Source of the DNA: Ifrita kowaldi
Lineage: Eukaryota > Chordata > Aves > Passeriformes > Cinclosomatidae
Assembly (NCBI GenBank): GCA_013398055.1
Contig: VZRS01014850.1
Location: 372,052 to 436,051 of the forward strand
Direction of reading: 5' to 3'
Length of the DNA stretch: 64,000 bases
Positions within the stretch are counted from its first letter, which is position 1; the number at the start of each line of letters is the position of its first letter. The notes beneath the pieces were generated by a model that saw only the letters and a program-made list of their open reading frames with translations, had not been told where the DNA came from and did not search any database. Position numbers and translations under genes: made by a program. Of this stretch, positions 12,431 through 24,400 are shown in pieces.

Positions 12431-13099
12431 GTAAATTTCCTGATTTTTTGAAAACGATCAGAGGATTTCTCTTATGTTCAGTTAATCAGACTGAAGATAC
12501 TATGTCCAAATAGACATTTATTCATCCTACAAGAATTCAACTTCAGTATTACCAAACTACTAAACCCCAAGAGTCTGATTAACCATAACTAAAGTTCTTG
12601 CTACATACTTCAAATTTTTTTTGTTCATTGATTTTGTGTGGAGTTTTAGTCAAAGTATACCCAACAATAAAAATTGTAAGCATAAAGATTTCTTCATAAT
12701 CAGTGTCAAAATCTGTAGGAGAGAGATGCAAGGCAGCATTCAAACTAACCTACAGTGACTCTGATTTTGGTTAAAATGCCAGTAATAATATAATCTATTT
12801 TGGTAGTGATAGTTTAGCACGTTGTTCTATTTCTTATGCAGAGGTATACAGAAAATTTTATGGAGGTTTACATCTGAATTGAGAACAAAGTACCTGTGGA
12901 AACACATCAACACAATTTTACAGACATATATGTGGAAACTATTCTGTACCCCATCCCCCTCATATTCTCCAGGAATAGCAGATGTTTATGAAGTGTCAGT
13001 GGCTTAACACACAGACTGTGAAGCGTGTCTAGCAGTTATCAAAAGAGCAGCCAAAGGTATAAATATGAACGTTATTATTTGAAACATATTTTATGTTTC
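12431..13099. other. Unique AT-rich non-coding DNA
   Basis: I see no repeat family, RNA gene or convincing exon. A short open frame at 12822-13007 has no recognisable content. Confidence 0.4.
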
Positions 13100-13131
13100 A
13101 AACATGTTTTAGGAGAAACATGTTTTAGGAG
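13100..13131 (+). repeat. 16-bp perfect tandem duplication
   Basis: The unit AAACATGTTTTAGGAG occurs twice in direct succession (13100-13115 and 13116-13131) and is followed by a run of A. The perfect identity suggests a recent local duplication, for example by replication slippage. Confidence 0.9.
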
Positions 13132-16100
13132 AAAAAAAAATACATTCTATGGTATCATTAGCTTCTATATCCTGCTACAAAAATGGTAAGAATTACAAGT
13201 TTTCACTAAATGCTAGCTTTAACTGTTCGGAGTTGTGCACTCGTTTGATTTTCTTTTGCTTTCTAGTTGAGCTAGCTGAGGTACTGTTAGGATGACCTAA
13301 GTTCTATTTGTTACTGTGTTAGTGTATTACCTGGAGACCATATTTAAAAAAAAGTGTCTCTTTCCTTTCTTACTCCCTATTGTAGCAACGCTGAGAAAAA
13401 CAAAGGTCTTAGAAAAGGAGCAGAAGAATCAGAGCATTGAGGAGGTCACTACAACTGGTTCAATAAGTAGAATACACATAATCTGTTGAACTTGTCCATC
13501 TTGCTCTTGTGAGAACACAGTGCTTTGCAACCTCCAGCTTACCTGTGATATCACAAATCCACAGTGAAAACCCAGCTTGCAGGAACAGGCAGCCTGAGTC
13601 TTTGATTATCAGTTCTTCCTTATGAAATATGAACCTTCTCTTGTGTCAAATTGATTTAAGAGTGAAACTTTATGTATCCTTCTGGTTTTTAGTGCAACTA
13701 CCTGGGGAACTAATTTGAGAAAGAAACGGAGCAATTTAATTTTGTATGAGAACTCTTTCAATCTGAAGATTATGTAATTTGCGCTAAATTTGTTAATGTT
13801 TAAATGGCCTTAGAGCAAATTAATTTTAGAGTTGATATATGGAAACTTTCATCAGCTAAGACTGTTACACAAGACCAGGTTTGCAATTTCCCAGCTTCAC
13901 TAATGCCAGTCATTCTCCTGATCCTGTTCAGAGTATTTGATGTCTCATACTAGTGAAGTCATTATATCAACAAGAAAGTTGAAAAATACTTTTTCCATAT
14001 TTCAGCTTGGGAGAATCCGGAATTGCACTTTGACACTGGTTTTACATGGATGCTTACCAGTAGCTGCTTTGAGTGCCTCTGTCAACCTCCCCCTCTCCGT
14101 AAGCTCTTTTCAGCAAAATAGTTATGTGTCTCTTATTTTTATCCCATATTTTTTAACTCTCTTCAATCTTATTAAATCCTCTGCAAGAGAATATAATGGC
14201 CAGATGATTTAGTGGTTCCCATCTGTACAGGAAAATCTCTGGTAGCATCAGTGAGGATTTTTATGTAAAATCCTCTCATCTGGGCAACATTATTGTGGAG
14301 TCTATCTGGGAGATTTTATGAAATCATAATTCTTTCAAATTCAGAGGAAAAATAAAACACCATGCAATTCAAGAGGGTAGGATTTTACCCATTCTGAGGC
14401 TTGCCCTGTCTTTCTTGTGAAATAAGGACCTTCTAATTCAAAAGGTCTACTAATTTGGAGTGGCATTTTTTAAGTGGAAAATTATCTCTTTTTTCCCCCC
14501 ATTTTTCAGTCCTACATCTCTACAGAAGTACAGTAAATTTAGATTCTATGTATTTGTACCAAAAGGGCTTATTCAGAGAGTTTTCTGTCTATCTCTTATT
14601 TCTGTTATCCTTCTGAAGCATGCACTTGATATGCCTTGGTATGCTGAGATTACTCCTCCATTTCCCTTCTTTTTGTTGGCTTTATTTTAAGACTGTTGAC
14701 CAGAAAACAACACATCTGCTACGGAATGCTCATACTTTTCAACCCTTTGCTATTCATCAGATCAAAATTTACCACTTCAGAGCATCATGTTTTCTCTTTT
14801 CATCACGACTTCTAGATCTCCAAGGACCCATCTTTGTTTTTCTTATATTTGCTTCCTATGGTACTATTTGTGCTCACAGATGATCTCTGCTATAACAACT
14901 GTAATTACACTGGTGTGTTTCAGCCTTCAGGCAGCTTTGAGTAAATATGAGAACCATGCTATTTGGATACCTGAAAATGAGTGCTGCTTCTTTCATTTGG
15001 TTTTATGCATTACCTGGGGTCTGGAGAATGGAAAAATAAACATTGATTTACTGCTATCAGTCCCCTGCCCCTGCAACACAGTAAACCTAGACACTGTAAA
15101 CTTGAATTACAGCACATTTTTACCAAGTTTTTAACTTGATGGCCCCGACACAATCTGTGATATTCTCTATGAGATTGGAGGATGCGTCTTTGGGACATGA
15201 AGCCCAACAGAAAACACCCCTTTATCCAGCTGTGTTTCCCTCTGCTCACCCCCAAACACTCACAATCTGTAGCCTTCTCCTGCAGTCTCCTCCTCTCAAA
15301 ACAACAGTACTCAAATATAAACAGATAGAGATATACTGGTTTCAAATTTTTCACCCTTTCAGATTTTATTTCTCCTCTAATGTTTGTCTTTGTTTTTTTT
15401 CCTGAGCTATGGATTGTTGTTGAAGTAGACAATTCTTAAAATAATATTATGACAGAAAAAAAAAAGGAAAAAAATTCTTACTGGGAGAAAATTAGAAAAC
15501 AGCCACATTTCAACTGGGGAGATAAAACAGTAAATTGAAGTCCTACCTAAAAAGAAAGAATACATACTTGATTATATGTCACAAAGAGAGAAAATACCAG
15601 TATAGATACTAGAGAGCAGAAGGGTGCAGCATTAAATTTGGCAGAAGAGCACAGCTTCACTGGCAAATACTTACGAATGTTTATTAAACACAAGAATAAA
15701 CTGAGTTCATTCAACAAGGAAAACAGGCAAAGAGGCACAGTTATACCTGGTTGCTACTTACTTTAGTGACACATTGAAACTGATGGAGAATTAAAATGCA
15801 AGATTTAAACTGGGGGGAAGTGAGTTATAACCACTTTGCTTGGGTTTTCTCCACAAACTAGGAGATACTACACTAATCTCTTACAATATCAGACTGTTAA
15901 AATAATGTTTATTTAGTGTCATAACCAGTTCCTATCTCTCCTTGATTGATAGTGACTTCTTAAGGTATTTTTAATACCAAGTCACCTATTAAATTAAGTC
16001 AAATCTGGTTAAATTAGTTAGCTAATTTTACACAGATATCTCGACCATCAATGTCTATACCAATGCTACTTTCATATCCAAAACTGCAGTGTAAATGTGG

Positions 16101-19080
16101 TGAGTGCATCTAATTACAAGCAATGCCAGCTTTAAAGGCTGAAGGTCTTCTCTGTGACAGGGAAACATCCACATCCCTCAGCTTGCCATCTTACTTGCAC
16201 ACGAACACATAGTGACAACAGCCGCACTGTCATGCAGCTATTCTTGTACCTTTAGTATTGTTTCACTGTATCAGAAGAGCAAGAGAGTGCCACATTCCAC
16301 TGAATATGGAATATCACAAAATAACACAGAGATGGAAAAAGCCAGCTGGGTAGCTCAGCCAACCACATCTATTTGTTTCGTAATGGATTTTACAACACTT
16401 AAAAATTTTTTATCAATACTTGAGCTTTGGAGTCCTGCAAGAATTTTGGTATTTACAACAGACAAACACAAAATAAAAAACGCAGGCTGCCATGGTTCAG
16501 AGCAGTTCTGATTCAGAGCTTCTCATGTGCACATCAATACCTGCAGCTCAGGCTTGCCATTCCATTACCATACAACCACTTTAACAAATTCCTGAGCACT
16601 TCACTTTGCCTTATGCACATCTTACTCCTTGTCATTGTATTTTTCTTCATAACTCCATGCATAATAATAATGAATGGCACTAGCAATGACTTGACAGGAG
16701 AGCTGGCTGTCACAGCAAATAGCCATTGCCCTAACAAAAGACAATACTCAAGTGTCTTAGAGCGCTTGAACTAATTTCCTTGCTTACTAGTGCATTTTAA
16801 GTTCTGATTTTTTTAACAAGACAATATATTTTATATTTTTCCAAGCTCATCAGTTTTTATCAAGAGATTAAAGATAATTTGCGTCAATGCCTACTACATT
16901 ACTCTTGGTCCTGTAAAATTTCCCAGTGTTTTTCCTTTGAGTTGAACAACAACATTTAACTAAGCAATGTGTAAATAATGATATATAAAGCCAGTCGAGG
17001 GTAAACTCTGCTAATTTATTCTATCTGTAACTCTAAAAAAACCAAGAAGTTAACCATGCTTTTTTTTGTCAAGGTTTTGGCTCAGCACTGTTCCTCATTT
17101 GCTTACTACTATCCTTTTTGCATATGGGTGAGAGGGTCAGACCGCTGCACCATGAAAAGGAAGCTCTAGAAGAGAAGAGAGATGAAGAAAATGAAAACTA
17201 AAAGAGGTGCTAGTGTGTCCTGTTTCACAGCAGCAGCCTTATCCTGATTGTCCAACCAATATCAACTTTAGTGATATAATCTTTTTGTTATTGCTTTCAA
17301 AATGTATTTCTCAAACAATTTTCTTCTGAGAAGCTTGACACAATTGAGAAGACGGTTTAGTAAAACCAATGCCTACTTAGTTTCCTATAATCCAGAATAA
17401 CACTCCAGTTTCATCTCAGTATCCTTTCTCCTTCCTTTTAACATCTTGCTGTGGTCATGCCATCCTATACACTAAGAATATATAATTAAAAATTCAAACA
17501 ACCAAAACCAATCCCACACTCAGTAAGAGGACAAAAGATATTTTAATATCATCATTGAAATATTTATTGTGTAAAAATTATTATTTAAATAACAGGTCAC
17601 AAAATACAAAGGATGTCATGAGTCAGTACTGTATAGATCAATTCAAATACTGTCCTTCACTTTTCTTTGTCTGAAATATTTTTCACTTTCACCTGAGTCA
17701 GTTCAACAAAGAGAAACTGATCTTTATGAATTTAAAACGTCTCTACATTACAACGCAAAATAGAAGTGATTTGTTCATAGATTTACATATAAAAAACTGA
17801 TAATGGAAAGTGCGTACTTTGCTATAAATACCTCCACTTGCACTACTTCTGTACACAGATGCCCAGATTTTTATGCATATATGTACATTTGTATGTATGT
17901 ACATGCAAATCTATTTTAGTAGTCAGAGTGGTAAATGTGTGTTTATTCTCCACTCTAAGTATGAAGGTTCACTATTGCAAAGATGTGGGATATTACATTT
18001 TATTCAAAATATTTTGCAGTGTCATTCATAAAGAAATAAACAATTGTATTTCAAAAGTAAAAAAATAAAAAACTTAAAAGGCAGAAAATTGACTCAGAAA
18101 AATAATCAGTTATTCATAATAAAAGCATTTTAAAAAGTGAGATTAGTATTTTGATTTGTGTTTGGGGTTTTTTTAATAGCACTTCAGAGGGATTTCTGTT
18201 GCCAGGCAATTTTTTTTTTTAAGTTACTAATTTTCACTTGGTAAAACTGTTATTCCTTAGATCACTACTCATTTGTGCACATGCCCAATGGTTTCTAATC
18301 AAATATAGCAAACCACATCAATTTAGCTTTGCTTTCAAAAGTGATGGATGACTTATCTCTGTTCAAGAATGTGAAAATCTACAACTTTTCCTTGAAAGAA
18401 ACTTAGATGCAAGGCCACGTTACTTTTATTTTTCATGCAGTACATAACCCCCAGTCAGCAATAAATTTCCCATCTTTTCATTTTCACACAGACGTGATTG
18501 CTCAGCAAGTATCTACATAATTTCTTAAGTAGTGTTTCCAACTTTGGATCTCTTAAGTTTCCTTTATTATCATTTGAAAATTCAACAGATACCCTATAAC
18601 TTTTTTTTTTGCTACATTGAAAAGGCTCATATTTTACTTAAAATCATACTTAATATGAGTAAAGGAAGACTTTAGTAAAGCCAGACTGTGAACTACGTTA
18701 CTGGAAGTAAAAAACAAATAAAAAGATCATCAAAAACAAGTCATTTATGGTTTTTTTTATTAAAACAAAAATAGCTTTGCAAAACATTTCTGGCTTCTTG
18801 TTCCCTTCAAGTGATCAAATACATGTTTATAAAATATTTTCAAGTTTCATATTTTTCTAAACAGTTTATAAACTTTTTTTCTTCCAAATATGTGCAAAAA
18901 GCATTACAATATTAATATTTGAGCCAATTGAAACTGATATTGCAAACAAAGTTTCATGAGGTAACTTATCAAGTGCCTTAATAAACAATAGATCTTACTG
19001 TCACACTTACTGTTCACCCTTCTCTTTGTAACCTTATGACTAAAAATAACTTGTATCCAAACAATTCCAAAACTAGATAT
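13132..19080. other. Unique AT-rich non-coding DNA, about 6 kb
   Basis: No repeat family or RNA gene was recognised. Overlapping open frames on both strands between 14460 and 15432 (up to 140 codons, minus strand) lack domain resemblance. A strong acceptor-like tract, CTCTTTTTTCCCCCCATTTT followed by TCAG, lies near 14490-14510, but no convincing exon follows. A small TG/ATG-type simple repeat lies near 17870-17905. Confidence 0.4.
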
Positions 19081-19190
19081 ATCACAGAATCAGAGGATAT
19101 TCTAACTTGCAAGGCACTCACAAGGATCCACTGAATATTCTGAGTCAGAAGGGATCCACAAAGATCATCAAGTCCAACTCTTATAAAAAT
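19081..19190 (-). mobile_element. CR1-type tail with internal duplication
   Basis: The plus strand carries ATCACAGAATCAGAGGATAT and then GAATATTCTGAGTCAGAAGG with ATCATCAAGTCCAACTC, the reverse complement of the CR1-family tail that also ends the SINE at 62284. The ~38-bp core occurs twice in tandem, at about 19093-19130 and 19131-19168. The first copy is more diverged. No tRNA-like head follows, so this is a truncated CR1 or SINE tail. Confidence 0.75.
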
Positions 19191-19520
19191 GCTTCCCTAT
19201 AACTTATGACTCTCCCTAAATCACAGATATTCTTTGCTTAGAATTAACTAGAATTTACATGTTGTAAATACTTGTTATAACTTGCCTTTATCTTTTTCTT
19301 GGCAATCCAACTTTTTTCACCCATGTGAATATGCATTTTAGCAAAAAATTAAGCACTCTGAATAGAAACAGCCCTACATTTACCAGGTTCATTTGGTGTT
19401 GGGCTTAGACATTTACTGCTCTATGACTGTCCAGTTTTGTTTCGACTGACTTCTTTATAAAGAGTGGTTTCAAGCACAGCTTTAGTGCCTCTTTTATATG
19501 GCTCTTCTTACTATACTTGT
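19191..19520. other. Unique AT-rich non-coding DNA
   Basis: I see no recognisable feature between the CR1-type tail and the LTR-like block. Confidence 0.35.
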
Positions 19521-19870
19521 TGTGTTAGTTTGAAGGACTTTGTTTAGACAACATTTACCTTTCTGATGGATAACTCCAGGGAGGACGCCTCTCCCATGGG
19601 GAGTAAGAGAGTCCAAGATGGGCTCAGCAGGAACAAGGAACTGGGAATACAGAGCTGCTGCACAGCTCAAGAAATAGTTAAAAGTATAGGGGTGATAGAG
19701 AATCCATCTTCTAGGACATAAAGGGCACAGTTCTACAGACCAAATTATTCAGAAAAGACTGAAAGTCAGAAAGCTATAGAGCTGCCTGAAATCAAGCCTG
19801 GAACTGAGGAGTTGTTCATTAGGAAAGGGTCTACAAGACCTTAGTCCTGTACTTCTCTCAGCAAATCACA
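19521..19870 (+). mobile_element. Possible LTR-derived block, unassigned
   Basis: From TGTGTTAGTTTGAAGGAC at 19521 the composition shifts to higher GC for about 350 bases. The text (CCAGGGAGGACGCCTCTCCC and following) resembles songbird LTR sequence in style. I could not define a 3' end with CA and a matching target-site duplication. The assignment rests on the TG start and general resemblance only. The right end is approximate. Confidence 0.3.
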
Positions 19871-21214
19871 TCATTTTTAATTTACAAAAAATTGAAATTG
19901 TCTATTTTGAAAATAAAGCAAATCCTTTAACCTTAACTTCCTTTTTTGATACTCTCAGAATTAGGAAGGAGAGGTGCAAGGCTTTGCTTTATTGCCCAGG
20001 TTTTCTCTGCACTAACCTCAAAAGCAATATTAGGCAGAAGATTAAGAGCAAGTAGAAAAATAAATGCTTTTATGTTAAATAAAAAACTGCAGGCAGAAAA
20101 TTTTTTAGGATACTTTGAAGGAACTCGTGAGAAGAATTTGGGGAGTCATATATATGGAATGTAAATATAAACATAAATACAGGAAAGAGATACAAAGGCC
20201 TGAAGAAAATATCAGCAGATTTTATTCTTGTACCAGAAGTTTCTGGTACAAAGCAGGAAACTGCAGCTCCTGTGTGAAAATGAGTTTCATTCTACACACT
20301 AAACCCCAGGCAGTAGCACACACGGGCTCACACGAAGGCTGCATAATCACTTGTTTTCAAGGAAGAAGAATTCAGACTACGATTGAAACAAATAAATGAA
20401 GCCTGGATTGGAGAGTAGGGAGGCTCAGTGGTTAAAGGAGAGGATCTTGGTTTATTCACCTTTGCCAAGAAACAGAATAACTGGGAATATAACACAAGTT
20501 TGTAAAGAAAGCCTTATGCGAAAAACAAGGCTAACAAAATTTTATTTCTGTGTTAAAGCAAAGATAATACTGGCATAAACAATAAATGGTATATACTTGT
20601 CTATAGATTCAGGTCAAAGAAACAATCCCAAGAGTAACATTGAATGTATATTTAGACAAAGGCCTCCTGACCCCTACTTCAAAATGTTATTTGGCTGCCC
20701 TATGAAAAGAATCATAAGGATGCCTTTCCTTATTTTCTAGTGAAGGAACTAGCTTCTTTTTCTCCTGTGTTCATATTTCCTGATGTTCTGTGCCAGTGTT
20801 TAGGAAATTTCAATAAAAACAAGTAAATTTATATTTTAAGAACCCTGTAACATTTCTTTGAAAACAATAAAATACAACATTTAATGCTACTTTTGCTTCA
20901 TGGGGTGTAACCCTTAAATTAGTAAGTATTTCAGCCTTCAAAAAGTGTGCAGAAAAACACTGGTATAGGAAGGAGAAATTCCCCTCTTTTAGGCCACATG
21001 AGAAAGTGAAATTCCACAATGCTGAAATATACTCTATAACTTAAAGCCACCTATTTTTTACCTTTTCCCTTGTTTTTACTTAATCTGTTTCTGCCATTGA
21101 AAAGTGGCATCAGAACAGTAACTAGACAGACTGCATTCAAGCAGGTCTCTCAAAGGAACACCACTGCCATACCCTGTCAGACCTCTTAAAGTGGAGATGC
21201 GAAAGCTGGGTCTG
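19871..21214. other. Unique AT-rich non-coding DNA
   Basis: No repeat family was recognised apart from a perfect inverted repeat at 20228-20251, listed separately. Several 60-94-codon frames overlap in different phases and look like chance frames. Confidence 0.35.
20228..20251. repeat. 24-bp perfect inverted repeat
   Basis: The arms TTGTACCAGAA and TTCTGGTACAA are exact reverse complements separated by GT. Such a sequence can form a cruciform or hairpin, but it has no known role here. Confidence 0.85.
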
Positions 21215-21465
21215 AGGTCAGAAGTACGGGGAATATTTAATTGCTGCCTCTGACTGCCTAACAAGGATGTAGAGAGAAGACAGACTTGGTCTCTTCTGGA
21301 AGTGCTCAGTGGAATGAGAGGCAAAAAGTAGAAATTGCAGGAGAAACTCTAACTACTTGCGAGCAAACTATCCTCACAGTAAGAGCTGTCAAACATTGGA
21401 ATAGTTTGTCCAGAGGGTTTGGACGCTCATCTTTGGAGATAACAAAACATGAAAATTATCAAAAT
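21215..21465 (+). mobile_element. Old CR1 LINE 3' fragment
   Basis: Diverged CR1 3' sequence in sense orientation. A recognisable order of landmarks is present: GAGGCAAAAAGTAGAAATTG, CACAGTAAGAGCTGTCAAAC, ATTGGAATAGTTTGTCCAGA and CTTTGGAGATA. These match the conserved CR1 text for 'spontaneous'-type old copies (animals' CR1 reads ...gaggcaatgggcaca..., ...gtgatcaaacactggaacaggttgcccagag..., ...ccttggagata...). The boundaries are approximate because of high divergence. The final octamer tail is not visible. Confidence 0.65.
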
Positions 21466-24400
21466 GTAGAAAATACAACATATGTACTTTGAGCTTATGA
21501 CTTCCTGATTATGTTTAAAGATCACACTATAAACATACTAACAATTTAAAGCTTGTTAGTTAAGTGAAAAGTGTTATTGAAAACAAGTAAGACAATCTTA
21601 TCCATAAACTCTAAGCAAGCAGATGACCCAAACTAGGTCCGTGGGCTAATTTTACAGATACTTAGAAGTCCAAATATGTGGCAGGTATAAGAACCAATAT
21701 GCTGGACCCTCAGGTTAGTGTTACATCTTCATGCTAGAAGTAACAGTTAATTGACATGCTGTCCATCAACTTTTTTTAATCTTCTTTAAAAAAAAAAAAC
21801 ACCAAGAAAATAAATAGTTAAATATTCACAAAGTATTTTGTAAGTGTTGAAACATGTGAAAGTTGTTTTTCCCAAACCTTAGCTACTGCTATTAGGCATG
21901 CCAACAGAAAAATGATGTGAAAGGATATTTTTGCAATAAACAGGACCTTCTTGACATAGCTGTCTGAAAGCCTAACAATTTATTCTGACTAGAAATGTGC
22001 ATAGTTCAGATGGTGTCAATATTTGCACTGACTACAAATAACATACTCTTTCTTCGTGCCATTAAAATGAGATGTAAATACTTTATTAAAAGGTACACTT
22101 GCCTAGTAGCAGCATTGTGCATTTGTCCCTTCGGAAGTGAATGAACATACTCTACGTGTAGCTCTGTGGCCCTGTGAACACAGTAGTAGGAGGTCACAGA
22201 CTTCCTATTGGGCTTGCAAGGCCCCAGAACTAAAGCTTGTCAGTTGGCTTGCTTTGCTTTGAACTTATCTTCGCCTGCTTCCAGCCTTCCTTTTGCTTTG
22301 TTTAGCTCTAACAGGGATTTGTTAACAAAGAGATGGGCATGTTTGGTTTACATGTCCTTATCTTGGTGTGGTACACACATAGTTTTAATACAGGTAGTAG
22401 CAGCAAGTAGTTATTCTGTGTAGAGTGGGGGATTTATGGCTTTAATAGAATAACATGCTGTAGAGAAATAGAGGCCTGGAATGACAGCAAAGGCTTCTAG
22501 AAGTGGCAGTGTCAAACGCAGGATAGAAGTGTACTTCTTGAGCATGGCTGGGGCATGGGCTGGCAATGGAAACTCCTGGGTTTACAAGCTACTCACTAAT
22601 GGTGACGTGAAGAAACAATTATCCAATTTCAGACAAAACTATGCATCTTGCATATAACATATGTAAATTGCACCACAGAGCACACTGGCAGAACAGTGAA
22701 GAAACTAAGTGGAAAGATATCCTAGCAACATATAAAAATATCTAAAATTTTTCATGTTCTAGCCCAAGGAAGAAGAAAACGTCATGATCAAACTTCTTGA
22801 AGCAAAAGGATGCTGGCAACTTGCTGTATTTTTCTACCTTGTTCCTTCTCACTACTCATTGCAACAGTGAAATATTAAGAATTATTATGAGGAGTGTTTA
22901 ATTGTATGACTATCTAAATTTGCTAGGACTTAATCCTGTACTAGTATTTGCATTAGTATTGTTTCTCTTTCTGTAATAACTAAATATGAACTGCTAAATA
23001 TGATTCTTAGATTAATCTTTAAGATGTCAATTAAGAAAAATAACAAATTCTGACTTTCCTTAACACGTCTTTGCCTGTTTTGTCTGTAACAATATACTAA
23101 GGATAACATTTTTTTTATCTTTGCTAAGAGTCATGACAATAATAATATCGTGGACAACAGTTGAATGATGCCTAGAACACAATTTAATTACTATTTAAAT
23201 ATTAATCTAGATATTAATCAAAATAATGGGAGTTAGTAAGCAGTCTATTGTATTTAAGCAAAAATGACTCTGCATATTTTTGTATGCATATTTTAGTACT
23301 TCATTCTAGGTGAATGCTGCCACCCCCTACCCAGTTCTCATTGGTTTTCTTTTGTTTCACAATACTCTGGAACAGTTTTATGACATGAAAATAAGCTATT
23401 TTTTTCTTCTTTCATGCAAACCCATAAAAATCCCAAGATTATTACTTTTTCTGCAAAGCAGACTTAAATTTGCAGCCATCTATACCCACAAAATTGTCTG
23501 AAAACAGAAATATACTTTATGGTTAAATTTATATTTAAAGCAAAAATATCCAATGCTTCCCCTCCACACCCCACACCATCCCCACTCCCATCCCCTGAGA
23601 ATAATTGATGAGTACCTCATGGGATTGTTAACTAAGTATAAGCAAACAAAACTAGAAAGATGTTTTCTTTGTATTATATGCACTAAGAAAAATTCTGATT
23701 GCCTTTGATTATGGCTTTCAATTACTACATATTTTATTGATCTTGCACATGACATTTTTTTAACATAGTCTACACTACACAAAAGAAGTCAGTTGCCTGT
23801 CTCAAGTACCTCAGCTCAATTCCTCTCACTCTAGTGAGTTCCTTCTTAAGTGAATTTGGCTATGCACTAATTAGCACAGAGTGAAATATACATGCACCCA
23901 ACAGGGAGTGCTACAGACTTTGCCTGTAAAATTTATCAGCCAAACGTGAGCATACTCAGAGTTTTGGAAGATTTCATTTTGTCTTCAATATGCAGAAACT
24001 TATGCTTTCTATCAGAAAATTGCAAAGTGCTATCATGCTACACATTTTCTGGAAGACTCTTTTACAGCATCCCCAGAGGGGATTGTATAAAGAGTATTTT
24101 AATGTAGATTGATCTCATTAAAGTATTTCTTCCCTAAAGTCCTGTTTCAACCCAGTTTCCAGAATAGATGAGTTAAAGTTGAGGGACGACTTTTGCCCCC
24201 CTATAGAACTTTCAGAAATGTCAGATGACTACTAATTTATTCTTGAATGCTAATTGTGTGATTTTGTGACTGGGAAGGAGTTAGAGGGATTTGGAGATAT
24301 TGTGGTCACAGCAGGTACATTGTACCTCAGAACTCTGAGGTAAAAATCTTGTGTTATTTTGATTAGATTTTTTTTTTTGTTAAGGTGTAACTTGACATCT

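Noticed and set aside
14460..14690. Exon after the strong pyrimidine tract at about 14490
   Set aside because: The acceptor looks good, but the translated sequence is hydrophobic noise-like, and the only nearby donor (GTATGC) is mediocre.
15010..15432. Longest open frame, 140 codons, minus strand
   Set aside because: It has no recognisable domain. Three plus-strand frames of 87-115 codons cover the same area and none has a stronger claim. Composition fits translated non-coding DNA.
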